Assembly: GCF_014764305.1 (NCBI RefSeq)
Contig: NZ_CP061703.1
Span: 1,456,800 to 1,520,799, forward strand
DNA length: 64,000 nt
DNA from: Mesoflavibacter profundi
Lineage (GTDB): Bacteria; Bacteroidota; Bacteroidia; Flavobacteriales; Flavobacteriaceae
Direction: 5' to 3'
The notes under the pieces were generated by a model. The model was not told the DNA's origin, did no database searches, and worked only from the letters and a program-made list of their open reading frames with translations. Within the stretch, counting starts at the first letter, position 1, and every line of letters starts with the position of its first letter. Below are positions 7,566 through 18,000 of this stretch, in pieces. Position numbers and translations under genes: made by a program.

Positions 7566-9167
7566 TTAATTTTCAGTTTCTGTATAATAGATTTCGAATT
7601 TTGCTCTTAAGTCTTCCTGTACATTAGTATTGCTACCATGCAGTATTGTACCTTCAGGACTTAAAATGCTAGTTCTTGGGACAGATTGTAATATATCTTG
7701 ATTTGTTGAATTTGATATTTTAGAAACTAATACATTATTAACATTTGTTGAAACGAATAATCCTAAGTTTACGTTAGTAGAGTCGTTTAATAATATATTA
7801 TTTAAGTGTTCTGTTAATCTAATTTTGTATTTAACTCCGTTGTTGTTATCATCTCTAGTTAACCTATCTGAATAGATTACTTTTGAGTTTACAGGGTTAA
7901 TAAAGTTATCTGTACCATCAAAATAATAATCTATAATTGGAAGGTTGTTTTTTAAATCATATAACACAACTCTTTCAGGTTCGTTATCTATTGTTAAATT
8001 TTGATCTACATAAAAGGTTAAATTAGCTTCATTGATAAGCCACTTGTCTTTTTTAGATTTAAAATATTCAAGTGAATTTACATTATCACCAAATTCGTCT
8101 TCTACATCTCCATTAAATAGATTTATGATTGACATAGAACCATCTAATCCTTTTAAGTATAAATTAGAATCGCCATTTGTAGCATCACCATCTGAGATAT
8201 TAAAATCTAAATTTTCAAAATGATTGGCTTTAATACCTGTAAAAGAGAGTGAGTATGCACCATCTAAGGTAATACTTGCATCGTCTTCGTCTGGATCGTC
8301 ATACGAGTAAGCTACAGTTATGTTTGCATTACTATTTAGTAAGTTTAACATCTGCATACTACCATCGTTATCTGGTGCTATTGCTTCTACTTTAAATATT
8401 AATCCTCTAAAAAAGTTGTTAAAGCTGCTTACGTTACTTAATACTTCGTTATCTTCATTAGGAATTAATAAATCTTGCCAGTAATTGATGTCTGCTTCAA
8501 AATCGGTTAGATCTACTCTAATTCCTGGCGCAAGTCTAGTTTCTATTTCTCCGTCTTCGTCCAAAATATGAATTTGTTCAAAATTTGGTGTAAACTGATC
8601 ATTCTCGTAAAGTAACTCTAGTGTTTGAGTGTCTATATCTATATTTTCAAAGATGTTTGAGTAGTATGCTTGTTCTTCTTCAAAATCTGTTGCAGGATCA
8701 AGGTCTCTTAATAGGTAGTTACTACGATAAATGGATAATTTGTAAGGCGCACTAGTATTACCGTATGTAGAATCTATTGTGTAAGTAGAATTCCCTTCGT
8801 CATCTGTACTTTCTACTTCAGAGAAGAATGGAATATATAGTTTAACAGATTCTACTTGTGGTGTGTCACCAAAGTCTGGAGTTAAATCTGTTGGTAGTAT
8901 TTGTGTAATTATACTTGCAGTTGTTGATCCGTAATTTGGATCTTTGTAAACGCCTAATAAATTACTAGGTAATCCATTTGTTTGTACTGGATTTGATTTT
9001 TTGGTATAAGATAAAAAAGGAAAATCTTTTTTATTAGTAGAAAAGTTTTGAGTACCGCTAATGTCACTTTCTATTCTTAAGTAATCATCATCACAACCAA
9101 TCAATAAAGTACCAAAAACTAATAAAAACGTTAATGGTTTTACTACTTTTAAAATATGTTTTTTCAT
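7566..9167 (-). CDS. DUF4270 family lipoprotein
   Basis: A 533-residue exported protein of the Bacteroidetes family DUF4270, whose function is not known. It has a lipoprotein signal peptide with the lipid-attached cysteine at residue 25 (LLIGC) followed at once by DDD. Such an acidic cluster after the cysteine resembles the export signal that sends Bacteroidetes lipoproteins to the cell surface. The rest is predicted beta-rich with no catalytic motif that I recognise. It lies between the glycogen-synthase-like gene and glmS with short gaps (20 and 6 bases), so the three are probably one operon. Confidence 0.88.
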   Translation of the reverse strand: MKKHILKVVKPLTFLLVFGTLLIGCDDDYLRIESDISGTQNFSTNKKDFPFLSYTKKSNPVQTNGLPSNLLGVYKDPNYGSTTASIITQILPTDLTPDFGDTPQVESVKLYIPFFSEVESTDDEGNSTYTIDSTYGNTSAPYKLSIYRSNYLLRDLDPATDFEEEQAYYSNIFENIDIDTQTLELLYENDQFTPNFEQIHILDEDGEIETRLAPGIRVDLTDFEADINYWQDLLIPNEDNEVLSNVSSFNNFFRGLIFKVEAIAPDNDGSMQMLNLLNSNANITVAYSYDDPDEDDASITLDGAYSLSFTGIKANHFENLDFNISDGDATNGDSNLYLKGLDGSMSIINLFNGDVEDEFGDNVNSLEYFKSKKDKWLINEANLTFYVDQNLTIDNEPERVVLYDLKNNLPIIDYYFDGTDNFINPVNSKVIYSDRLTRDDNNNGVKYKIRLTEHLNNILLNDSTNVNLGLFVSTNVNNVLVSKISNSTNQDILQSVPRTSILSPEGTILHGSNTNVQEDLRAKFEIYYTETEN

Positions 9168-9187
9168 TTAAAATTTTGTGCTTTTTG

Positions 9188-9997
9188 TTAGCTTAAAACG
9201 TCATTATTGTAAAAATTAGTGTAAGCTTCACTAAATTCGTCTTTTGCATGGTAATCTAAAACAGGTTTTTTACAATTTTTTAAATGTTTTGTTAAATCTT
9301 CAGGAAGTTCTTCAGATCCAATGATTAATGCATCGGATTGGTCTATAGCAACTTTCATTAAATTTGTGTAAGTTGGTTGTTCTAAATCTTTTATTTTTTC
9401 TTCTTCAATACCATCAAATTTAATTTTATTGATTAAGTCTTTGTTTAAGGTATTGTCAAAACTTTGTCTGTAAATAGAAGTAACGATTTTACTTTGATTA
9501 AATAAAGGCTCGTCATTATAAAATTGTTTTAGGTATAACGGTAATAAAGAAGCTAGCCAACCATGTACATGTATAATGTCTGGAGACCAGTTTAGTTTTT
9601 TTACAGTTTCTATTACACCTTTAGCAAAGAATATTGCACGTTCGTCATTATCTTCAAAAAGGTTTCCGTTTTCGTCAGTAAAAGTTGCTTTTCTTTTAAA
9701 ATACTCGTCATTATCAATAAAGTAAACTTGTATTCTTTCTTTTGGTATTGATGCTACTTTAATTATAAGTGGCATATCAAGATCATTAATTACTAGATTT
9801 ATACCAGATAAGCGTATTACTTCATGAAGTTGGTGTCTTCTTTCGTTTATATTACCGTATCTAGGCATAAAAATTCTTATTTGTCCACCTTGCTGGTTTA
9901 CCATTCTAGGTGTTTCAAATGACATTGAAGAAATTTCTGTTTCGGGTAAATATGGCACCACTTCAGATGATACGTATAATATCCTCTTATCTTTCAT
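9188..9997 (-). CDS. half-length glycogen/starch synthase-like protein (GT5 N-terminal domain only)
   Basis: The 269-residue protein resembles the N-terminal Rossmann half of GlgA (GT5) glycosyltransferases: ILYVSSEVVPY at 6-16, RIFMPRYGNI at 41-50, and DIIHVHGWLASLLPLYL. GlgA enzymes are about 480 residues, so the whole C-terminal nucleotide-sugar domain is missing. The lysine-glycine ADP-glucose motif that normally follows the first strand (KTGGL type) is replaced by LPETEI (17-22). I therefore infer that it is not an active synthase and may be a binding or regulatory relative. It heads the operon with the DUF4270 gene and glmS and is divergent from panC. Confidence 0.8.
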   Translation of the reverse strand: MKDKRILYVSSEVVPYLPETEISSMSFETPRMVNQQGGQIRIFMPRYGNINERRHQLHEVIRLSGINLVINDLDMPLIIKVASIPKERIQVYFIDNDEYFKRKATFTDENGNLFEDNDERAIFFAKGVIETVKKLNWSPDIIHVHGWLASLLPLYLKQFYNDEPLFNQSKIVTSIYRQSFDNTLNKDLINKIKFDGIEEEKIKDLEQPTYTNLMKVAIDQSDALIIGSEELPEDLTKHLKNCKKPVLDYHAKDEFSEAYTNFYNNDVLS

Positions 9998-10035
9998 AAA
10001 TTAATAGTTTTTTAGAATTAAAAATAAAAAACACG

Positions 10036-10043
10036 CAAAAGTA
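10036..10043 (-). promoter_or_regulatory. candidate -7 element for the glgA-like/DUF4270/glmS operon
   Basis: Read on the minus strand this is TACTTTTG, a match to the Bacteroidetes TAnnTTTG element. It lies 39 bases ahead of the glycogen-synthase-like ATG. No TTG -33 element is found at normal spacing. Confidence 0.45.
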
Positions 10044-10074
10044 CAAAATTTTATGCAGATTGCCACTAAAATAT

Positions 10075-10082
10075 TAAGTTTG
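10075..10082 (+). promoter_or_regulatory. candidate -7 element for panC
   Basis: TAAGTTTG matches TAnnTTTG and is followed by C, 24 bases before the panC ATG. A TTG at 10060-10062 is too close to be a standard -33 element. Confidence 0.45.
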
Positions 10083-10105
10083 CATGCGTTAATAAATACT
10101 AAATA

Positions 10106-10954
10106 ATGATTGTATTTACAAATAAAAACGAATTAAAAGATAAAATTTCGTCTATAAGAAGCCAAAAGCATACCATTGGTTTTGTACCTACTATGGGCGC
10201 ATTACACAAAGGACATTTAAGTCTTGTAGAACAAGCAATGTCTAATAATCAATACGTTATAGTTAGTATTTTTGTTAATCCTACACAGTTTGATAATCCG
10301 TCAGACTTAGAAAAATATCCAAGAACTTTAGAGCAAGATGTTGCATTATTAAAAACTTTATCTAAAGACATAATTATTTATGCGCCAAGTGTAAATGATA
10401 TTTATGATGATAAAGTAACATCAACAAAATTTAGCTTTGATGGTTTAGAGCACCAAATGGAAGGTAAGTTTAGAGAAGGACATTTTGATGGCGTTGGTAC
10501 TATAGTAAAAAAACTATTTGAAATTGTTACACCAGATAATGCCTATTTTGGAGAGAAAGATTTCCAGCAGTTAGCAATAATTAAAAAGTTAGTTTCTAAA
10601 CATAATTTAGGCGTAAATGTAGTAGGATGTAAAATCCATCGCGAAGAAAATGGTTTGGCAATGAGTTCTAGAAACACTAGGTTAACCAAAGCACATAAAA
10701 ATGCGGCACCATTTATTTATAAAACTTTATTAACTGCCAAAGAAAAGTTTGGCACAAAAAGTGCTAATCAAGTTACTAAATGGGTAGAACAGCAATTTGC
10801 AAATCATACCTTATTACAATTAGAGTATTTTACAATTGCAGATGCTAATACCTTAAAAACCGTACAACGTAAATCTAAATATAAAACCTACAGAGCTTTT
10901 ATTGCAGTTTATGCAGGAGAAATCCGATTAATTGATAATATAGCTTTAAATTAA
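10106..10954 (+). CDS. panC: pantoate--beta-alanine ligase PanC
   Basis: PanC joins pantoate and beta-alanine with ATP to make pantothenate, the coenzyme A precursor. The 282-residue protein shows the nucleotidyltransferase signature [13 protein letters not shown] (28-40, with HKGH at 34-37), [16 protein letters not shown] and the C-terminal MSSRN motif. Length is normal. It is followed 13 bases later by panD, which supplies its beta-alanine, and it is divergent from the glycogen-synthase-like operon. Confidence 0.98.
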   Translation: MIVFTNKNELKDKISSIRSQKHTIGFVPTMGALHKGHLSLVEQAMSNNQYVIVSIFVNPTQFDNPSDLEKYPRTLEQDVALLKTLSKDIIIYAPSVNDIYDDKVTSTKFSFDGLEHQMEGKFREGHFDGVGTIVKKLFEIVTPDNAYFGEKDFQQLAIIKKLVSKHNLGVNVVGCKIHREENGLAMSSRNTRLTKAHKNAAPFIYKTLLTAKEKFGTKSANQVTKWVEQQFANHTLLQLEYFTIADANTLKTVQRKSKYKTYRAFIAVYAGEIRLIDNIALN

Positions 10955-10955
10955 T

Positions 10956-10963
10956 TATCTTTG
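10956..10963 (+). promoter_or_regulatory. TAnnTTTG element immediately ahead of panD
   Basis: TATCTTTG followed by C lies only four bases before the panD ATG, in the panC-panD gap. If it is a real -7 element, transcription would begin at or within a few bases of the ATG, giving a leaderless panD message in addition to read-through from panC. A chance match is quite possible in this AT-rich DNA. Confidence 0.3.
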
Positions 10964-10967
10964 CCCA

Positions 10968-11318
10968 ATGCAAATACAAGTCGTAAAATCAAAAATACAT
11001 CGCGTTAAAGTAACAGGAGCAGACTTAAACTATATTGGTAGTATTACTATAGACGAAGATCTAATGGATGCTGCAAATATTATTCAAGGTGAAAAAGTTC
11101 AAATTGTAAATAATAACAATGGTGCACGATTAGAAACTTATGCGATTCCTGGACCAAGAAATAGCGGAGAGATTACCTTAAATGGTGCTGCTGCAAGATT
11201 AGTATCTCCAGGAGATGTGCTTATTTTAATCACTTACGCATTTATGGATATAGAAGAAGCAAAAGTGTTTAAACCATCTTTGGTGTTTCCTGATGAAGCT
11301 ACAAACCTTTTAAAATAA
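10968..11318 (+). CDS. panD: aspartate 1-decarboxylase PanD
   Basis: PanD decarboxylates aspartate to beta-alanine for PanC. It is made as a proenzyme and cleaves itself between Gly24 and Ser25 to form a pyruvoyl group; here the site is YIGSITID with Gly24-Ser25 at the canonical position. The 116-residue length is normal, with conserved NGAAARL near residue 72. Its stop is directly followed by the start of the flippase-like gene, so panC, panD and that gene appear to be co-transcribed. Confidence 0.98.
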   Translation: MQIQVVKSKIHRVKVTGADLNYIGSITIDEDLMDAANIIQGEKVQIVNNNNGARLETYAIPGPRNSGEITLNGAAARLVSPGDVLILITYAFMDIEEAKVFKPSLVFPDEATNLLK

Positions 11319-12275
11319 ATGTCTAAAAGACCAATAGTTAAAATATTAAAAATAATGCTCCCAATTTTATTGGGAGTTTTTTTAATATGGTATTCTTTAT
11401 CAAAAATATCTCTAACAGGTTTATTACAGCATTTTAAAGAAGCCAATTATTGGTATATATTATTAGGTGTAATCTTTGGTTTATTAAGTCATTTATCAAG
11501 AGCTTACCGTTGGTTGTTTATGTTAGAGCCAATGGGTTATAAAGTAAAATTAGGTAATAGCATAATGGCTGTTTTTGCAGCCTATCTAATAAACTACACA
11601 ATTCCGCGAGCAGGAGAAGTTGCAAGAGCAACCATATTAACTAATTATGAAAATGTTCCATTTCAAAAAGGATTTGGTACAATAGTCGCAGAGCGCGTTG
11701 CCGATTTTATAGTAATGCTTTTTATTATAGCATTAACTTTGGTTATACAATTTGAATTTATTTTTAATTTTTTTCTTCAAAAGTTTAATCTAATAAAAAT
11801 TCTTACAGCGTTATTAATTGTCGTAATAATAGCGATAACAGCTATTGTTATGATTAAAAAAAGCCAATCTAAAATTGCAGTAAAAATTAAAGATTTTATA
11901 AAAGGACTAATAGAAGGCGCGTTAAGTATTTTTAAAATGAAAAAAAAGTGGGCATTTATATTTCACACACTTTTTATATGGATCATGTACGTTTTAATGT
12001 TTTATGTAACAACATTTGCAATAAAAGATTTAGGCAACGTAAGTTTTGGAGCTGTTTTAGTGGGTTTTATTCTTGCAACATTTAGTATTGCAGCAACCAA
12101 TGGAGGAATAGGATCGTATCCAGAAGCAATCGTAATTGCATTTACATTATTTGCCCTTCCAGAAGATCCAAGTCGTGCATTTGGTTGGATTATGTGGACA
12201 TCACAAACTGTATTAATATTTGTTTTAGGAGGATTATCTTTATTATACCTTCCGTTTTTTAACCGAAACAAATAA
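11319..12275 (+). CDS. YbhN/AglD-type flippase-like integral membrane protein (lysylphosphatidylglycerol synthetase TM region)
   Basis: A 318-residue polytopic inner-membrane protein with about eight hydrophobic segments, matching the transmembrane family PF03706 (UPF0104). Members are found alone or fused to the catalytic domain of MprF and are often suggested to move lipids. Seen here are SHLSRAYRWLFMLEP (52-66), RAGEVARATIL (97-107), and a late NGGIGSYPEA motif, all typical of the family. The substrate is unknown. The ATG abuts the panD stop. Confidence 0.85.
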   Translation: MSKRPIVKILKIMLPILLGVFLIWYSLSKISLTGLLQHFKEANYWYILLGVIFGLLSHLSRAYRWLFMLEPMGYKVKLGNSIMAVFAAYLINYTIPRAGEVARATILTNYENVPFQKGFGTIVAERVADFIVMLFIIALTLVIQFEFIFNFFLQKFNLIKILTALLIVVIIAITAIVMIKKSQSKIAVKIKDFIKGLIEGALSIFKMKKKWAFIFHTLFIWIMYVLMFYVTTFAIKDLGNVSFGAVLVGFILATFSIAATNGGIGSYPEAIVIAFTLFALPEDPSRAFGWIMWTSQTVLIFVLGGLSLLYLPFFNRNK

Positions 12276-12309
12276 TTTGTACATTGCACTAAACTAAATC
12301 TATTGACTT

Positions 12310-13455
12310 ATGAAACGTTTTCTATTATTGCTAATTACGTTAATTGCTTTTAATCATCTTGCAGCACAAACCTTATATAAAGAAATAAATTCTGAAAAAT
12401 TAGGAGAATCACGTCAGTTAAAAATACAAGTGCCTCGTAATTATGACACTTCAGATAAAAAATATCCAGTAGTGATAGTATTTGACGGCGATTATTTATT
12501 TGAAATCGTCGCAGGCAATGTAGATTATGCTGCCTATTGGGAAGACATGCCAGAAGCAATTGTAGTAGGAATTAATCAATATCAAAAAAGAAACGAAGAT
12601 TGCTATTACAGCGATCAAAATTCGTTACCAACAGAAACTGGAGCTGCTTTTTTCGAGTTTGTTAGTATGGAGTTAGTTCCATTTATTAATAAAAGCTTTA
12701 GAACAGAAAACTTTAAAGTAGCAGTAGGACATGGTTTAACAGCAAACTATATTAACTATTATTTATTAAAAGGAGAACCACTTTTTCAAGCTTATATAAG
12801 TATAAGTCCAGATTTAGCGCCAGATATGAATAGTTATTTAACCGAAAAATTAGCAAAAGTAGAACAAAAAACATTTTATTATTTAGCAACTTCAGAAAAC
12901 GATAAAAAAAATATAAAATCAAGTGTAGATGCACTTGCAACAAGTTTGAAAGGAATAGAGAATGACAATCTTTTAAAAACTTTCGAAACCTTTACAGATG
13001 CAACACATTACTCGTTACCAGCTCAAGCAATTCCGAAAGCACTTCAAAAGATATTTTTAGTTTTTCAACCAATTAGTTTAGAAGAATATAGAACAACAAT
13101 CCTCAATCTAGACACTAATCCAGTAGACTACCTTAAAGAAAAGTACCAAACCATAGAGACTTTATTTGGAATTAAAAAGCCTATTTTAATTAACGACTTT
13201 AAAGCTATAGAAGCATCTATAAAGAAAAAAGAAAAATACGAGTATTTTGAAGATTTAGGTAATCTTGCACGTAAAGAATATCCAGAAACTTTATTAGGTC
13301 ATTATTATTTAGGACGTTTTTACGAAGAAACAGGTAAACCTAAAAAAGCAATGAAAACCTACCAATCTGCATATATTTTAGAAGAAATTGGAGGCATAAC
13401 AAAAGATCAAGTATTAGAATTAGCAGAGCAAATAAAAGCAGATTTTGGCTATTAA
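12310..13455 (+). CDS. secreted alpha/beta-hydrolase (esterase-D/IroE-like) with a substituted nucleophile and a C-terminal TPR-like tail
   Basis: It starts with a signal peptide (MKRFLLLLITLIAFNHLAAQ) and continues as a putative-esterase fold (PF00756-like): YPVVIVFDGD at 52-61, VVGINQY, then VAVGHGLTANYI at 137-148 and AYISISPDL. In active relatives the middle motif is GHSxGG, with serine as nucleophile. Here the serine position is Gly142 (codon GGT at 12733-12735), so ordinary hydrolase activity is doubtful. The C-terminal 80 residues look like a tetratricopeptide-type helical pair (LLGHYYLGRFYEETGKPKKA). It follows the flippase-like gene by 34 bases and precedes radA by 17. Confidence 0.8.
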   Translation: MKRFLLLLITLIAFNHLAAQTLYKEINSEKLGESRQLKIQVPRNYDTSDKKYPVVIVFDGDYLFEIVAGNVDYAAYWEDMPEAIVVGINQYQKRNEDCYYSDQNSLPTETGAAFFEFVSMELVPFINKSFRTENFKVAVGHGLTANYINYYLLKGEPLFQAYISISPDLAPDMNSYLTEKLAKVEQKTFYYLATSENDKKNIKSSVDALATSLKGIENDNLLKTFETFTDATHYSLPAQAIPKALQKIFLVFQPISLEEYRTTILNLDTNPVDYLKEKYQTIETLFGIKKPILINDFKAIEASIKKKEKYEYFEDLGNLARKEYPETLLGHYYLGRFYEETGKPKKAMKTYQSAYILEEIGGITKDQVLELAEQIKADFGY

Positions 13456-13472
13456 TAGCTTAAAATACCAAT

Positions 13473-14834
13473 ATGGCTAAAGTAAAAACAACATTTTTTT
13501 GTCAAAATTGCGGCACACAATTTTCTAAATGGCAAGGACAATGTACCTCTTGCAAAGAGTGGAATACAATTGTAGAAGAAGTAGTCCAAAAACCAGAAAA
13601 AAACGACTGGAAATTACCATCTTCTAACACGACCAAAAGAGTTTCTAAGCCATTAAAGTTAAATCAAATAGACGACTCTAAAGAAGCTAGGCTAGATACT
13701 AAAGATGCAGAGTTTAACCGTGTTCTTGGTGGCGGCATTGTGCCAGGATCACTAACCTTATTAGGCGGTGAACCAGGAATAGGTAAAAGTACATTGCTAC
13801 TACAAATATCTTTACACTTACCTTATAAAACTTTATATGTTTCTGGAGAAGAAAGTCAAAAGCAAATAAAGATGAGAGCGCAGCGTATCTATCCAGATAA
13901 TGATAGCTGTTATATACTTACCGAAACAAAAACTCAAAATATTTTCAAACAAATAGAGTCTGTAAATCCAGATATTGTAATTGTAGATTCTATCCAAACC
14001 TTGCACAGCGATTATGTAGAGAGTTCTAGTGGAAGTATTTCTCAAATTAAAGAATGCACAACAGAGCTTATAAAGTTTGCAAAAGAAACAAATACACCTG
14101 TAATCATAATTGGTCATATTACTAAAGATGGTCAAATTGCAGGTCCTAAAATTTTAGAACATATGGTAGATACGGTTTTGCAATTTGAAGGAGACCGTAA
14201 CCATGTTTTTAGAATTTTAAGAGCCAATAAAAATAGATTTGGATCTACTAACGAAATTGGTATTTACGAAATGCAAGGTTCTGGATTGCGAGAAGTATCT
14301 AATCCAAGCGAAATACTAATATCTAAAAAAGATAACGATTTATCAGGTAATGCTGTCGCGGCAACATTAGAAGGTATGCGTCCTTTAATGATAGAAGTAC
14401 AAGCACTGGTAAGTACTGCAGTTTATGGTACACCACAAAGAAGCGCAACAGGATTTAATGCTAAACGTTTAAATATGCTTTTAGCTGTTTTAGAAAAAAG
14501 AGCTGGATTTAGATTAGGCGCAAAAGATGTATTTTTAAATATAACTGGTGGTATTAATGTAGACGATCCAGCAATAGATTTAGCTGTGGTTGCTGCAATT
14601 CTGTCTTCCAATGAAGACGATGCACTACAAACCAATTTTTGTTTTGCTGCCGAAGTAGGTTTATCTGGAGAAATTAGACCTGTACAACGTGTTGAGCAAA
14701 GAATTCTTGAAGCTGAAAAGCTAGGATTTTCAACAATATTTGTTTCAAAATTTAATAAAATTACTATTCAACCTAAAGGAATTAAAATTCAATTAATTTC
14801 TAATATAGAAGATCTTGTTTCTATCTTATTTTAA
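13473..14834 (+). CDS. radA: DNA repair protein RadA
   Basis: RadA is a RecA-like ATPase with a Lon-like domain that acts in recombination intermediates and branch migration. The 453-residue protein has the N-terminal C4 zinc finger (CQNCG at 10-14, then CTSCKEW), a Walker A motif GGEPGIGKST, the RadA-specific KNRFG motif and a C-terminal Lon-protease-like domain lacking protease residues. All hallmarks are present and the length is normal. It is the last gene of the rightward core block before the T9SS cargo genes. Confidence 0.97.
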   Translation: MAKVKTTFFCQNCGTQFSKWQGQCTSCKEWNTIVEEVVQKPEKNDWKLPSSNTTKRVSKPLKLNQIDDSKEARLDTKDAEFNRVLGGGIVPGSLTLLGGEPGIGKSTLLLQISLHLPYKTLYVSGEESQKQIKMRAQRIYPDNDSCYILTETKTQNIFKQIESVNPDIVIVDSIQTLHSDYVESSSGSISQIKECTTELIKFAKETNTPVIIIGHITKDGQIAGPKILEHMVDTVLQFEGDRNHVFRILRANKNRFGSTNEIGIYEMQGSGLREVSNPSEILISKKDNDLSGNAVAATLEGMRPLMIEVQALVSTAVYGTPQRSATGFNAKRLNMLLAVLEKRAGFRLGAKDVFLNITGGINVDDPAIDLAVVAAILSSNEDDALQTNFCFAAEVGLSGEIRPVQRVEQRILEAEKLGFSTIFVSKFNKITIQPKGIKIQLISNIEDLVSILF

Positions 14835-15067
14835 AAAATTTAAGCAAATTTTACTTAAGCTTTATTTTTTAACCGAATTAGTATTCAATGTGCATTAAAA
14901 GCTTCATTTATAAGAGTCTATAATCATTAGCTTTACACTTTAACGGATATATTTGCATTTTATCTATTACGGTTTTTACCACAACATCCAAAATCTTTAA
15001 AAGCTGTTTTGGGACTTAATTTTGCAGCCGGTTTTACACTAAGCCCTAAACCTTTAAAGTCCTATTG
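14835..15067 (+). promoter_or_regulatory. intergenic region with candidate promoters for the first giant T9SS cargo gene
   Basis: The 233-base gap has two TAnnTTTG matches, TATATTTG at 14948-14955 and TAATTTTG at 15017-15024, both followed by C. The second lies 44 bases ahead of the gene start. Neither has a good -33 TTG. No strong terminator for radA was seen, only a weak hairpin near 14842-14862. Confidence 0.4.
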
Positions 15068-18000
15068 ATGAAATTAACTCTACATTTAAGCATAGCTAAA
15101 TATGCTAAGTTACTAACCTTATTAATCCTATTATTAGGATGTAATGTAATTGTTGCACAAGTTGAAATTGCTAGTCAGCGATTTAATAATGGTAATCCAA
15201 ATTACCAATATACAGTTGCAGATAAAGATGAGGTTTTTGCACCATCAAGTCAAACCATAACTACGCATGTTGGAACAGATAATTGGGATTATACTGCTTC
15301 TACATCTGAAGGTATTATAAGAGTTGTAAATACAGATATTACCAATCCAGCTTCAGATTTATATTGTTTAGAATTAAAAAATTATTGGAATGATGAGCCT
15401 ACTATAGAGTTCGTAGAAAAAAACATCACAAATTATGTGAATGTTACTTTTTCTATTGCATATCAATCTTTAGGTGATCCTGACAATAACGAAGATTTAG
15501 TTTTAGAATATTCTTATTTAGATGGTGGTAATTGGGTAGATACAACAGTAATTTTAGTAGAAGGTGAAAATCCTATAGATGTTTTTGGTTATCAGGTAGA
15601 ACCAGATATAAGAATGTTTAATACAAACTTTCCTACTCCAAACCCTTTTGTTGTTTCAATACCAGATACTGCAACAGCATTTAGAGCTACGATAAGTTCA
15701 GACTTTAAAAATGGTGCAAATGGTAATGATAATTATTATATAGACGATGTTATTTTATCAGGAGATCCTACAACAGCTGCACCAATAGCAAATTGTCAAG
15801 GAGATTTTTCAATTTCATTAGATCAAAATGATACAGCAACTATCACAGCAGCAGATATAGATAATGGATCTAGTGTTTCTGTTGGAACAATGACTTTATC
15901 AATTGATAAATCAGAGTTTACTTGTGATGATTTAGGACCAAATGTTATTACCTTAACAGTAGATGATGGTACTCAAACAAGCACGTGTACAACAACAGTG
16001 ACAGTAAATAGTTATAATGGTCCTTTAATTGCTCCTAACTTACCTAGCGTAAGCGCTTACTGTTCTTATGATGCGCCAACACCAGCAGATATTAGCTATC
16101 AATGTAATACTATAACACCAACTACTACAGATGCAACATCATTTAATTCGCCTGGTAATTATACAATTACATGGTTGTATTATGACTCTGTAAGTGGTAA
16201 TAGTGATACTTCAGTGCAATCCATAACTATTAATAGTTTAACTGCGCCAAATAATGTTACCGTTAGTAATATTGGTCCAGACACAGCAACAATAACTTGG
16301 GATCAACAAACAGGTGTTGACTCTTATGAGGTTTTATACAAAAAAGACGGATTAATAAATTGGCAATCTGTAGTGACTACAGATAATACAGTTATATTAA
16401 CAGGTTTAGATCAATTAACAGATTACAATTTTCAAATTAATGCAAATTGTGGATCATCAACTATAAGTACTTCAATAGATAATTTTACAACTTTAGGACA
16501 TAGTTATTGTACACCTTCTGTAGGAAATAATAGTAACAGAGTTTATGTAAGAACAGTAAACGTTGGTACTATAAATAATACAGAAGGTAGAGAACCAGGA
16601 GGATATGATGACAATACACATTTATCTACAGTTTTATACAAAAATGAAAGTCATCCGTTTAATATTACTTTTTGGAATAGAAATTATTATAATATCGGAC
16701 ATGCTATTTGGATTGATTTTAATGGTGATGGAGATTTTGAAGATGCTGGAGAAATGGTCTGGAATAATAACGGAAACTTAAGCAATGTAGGTCAGTTTCA
16801 AGCGCATAACCCATCAATTTTTATTCCTTCTTTTGCAGTTACAGGATTAACAAGAATGCGTGTAGCTGTAAGACAAAATGGTGTGCCAGATAATCCGTGT
16901 AATGACGATAACTGGAATGGAAGTAGAGGAGAATTTGAAGATTATACTTTAGACTTACAAATTAGACCAGATTCACCTCAAGAAATTGATGTGACAGGAA
17001 ACGGAACTTTAATTGTTGATGGTGCTGGAGTAGCAGAGTTAGATCCAAATAACAATACAGATTTTGGAGAGTATGATGTCTATGAAGTGCCAATGGTAAA
17101 GACTTATAAAATTACTAATAACGGTGCAGATCCTTTAACTTTAACAGGTAACCCATTAGTTACTTTTATTAACAATACTGGTGATTTTACAATTACTCAA
17201 CCTTCAATTTCGTACTTAGCAATTGGAGAATCTACAACCTTTACAATCACTTTTGATCCTGTAACTGTTGGAACAAAAACAGCTACGGTAAGAATTTTAA
17301 ATGATGATGTAGATTACGGAGAAACAGAAGAAGATTATACCTTTTTAATTCAAGGTGAAGCTGTAAAAACTTTCCCAGACACAGATGGTGATGGTGTACC
17401 AGATAATGTAGATTTAGATGATGATAATGATGGTATTTTAGATTCAACCGAAGATAATACTTGTAAAACTTACAGTTATGCAACACAAGTAGAAACTATA
17501 TTCTTAAATGAAACCTTTGGTACAGGTTACGATAGAGCAACAATTAGTGAAGTAAATGCTGGTGCTTCTACAACGTATTGTTTTGAAGATGGAACAGCAA
17601 CTTGTGGCGGATCAAATAATTTAAATGATGGATCTTACACACTATACTATCAAACTTCTAACGGAGATGGAATAAATCAAACACCTTATGGTGATGTAGC
17701 ATCTTGGGCAGATAGCGATTGGTATGTTGGATTAGATCACACACCAGATAATATAGATGGTGCAGAACCTGGTAGAATGTTAATTGTTAATGCAGATTAC
17801 GATCCAGGTATTTTTTATCAAGCAACTATTAATGGTGTAACTCCAGGAGTAGAAGTAACCTATGGATTTTCTGTAATAAATTTAATGAGAACAGATCATC
17901 CAAATATTGCTAATAAGAAAAAACCACAAGTAGCAATTGCTGTTTACGATCCAAATGGATCATTAATAGCATTAGAATCTTCAGGGTTAATAGAGCCTAC

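Noticed and set aside
7560-7566. glmS ribozyme or riboswitch upstream of glmS
   Set aside because: Only six bases separate glmS from the DUF4270 gene, leaving no room for one.
5600-7600. Tn7-type insertion at glmS
   Set aside because: The glmS end is the Tn7 target, but no tns genes or Tn7-like ends are seen; the neighbour is a serine recombinase.
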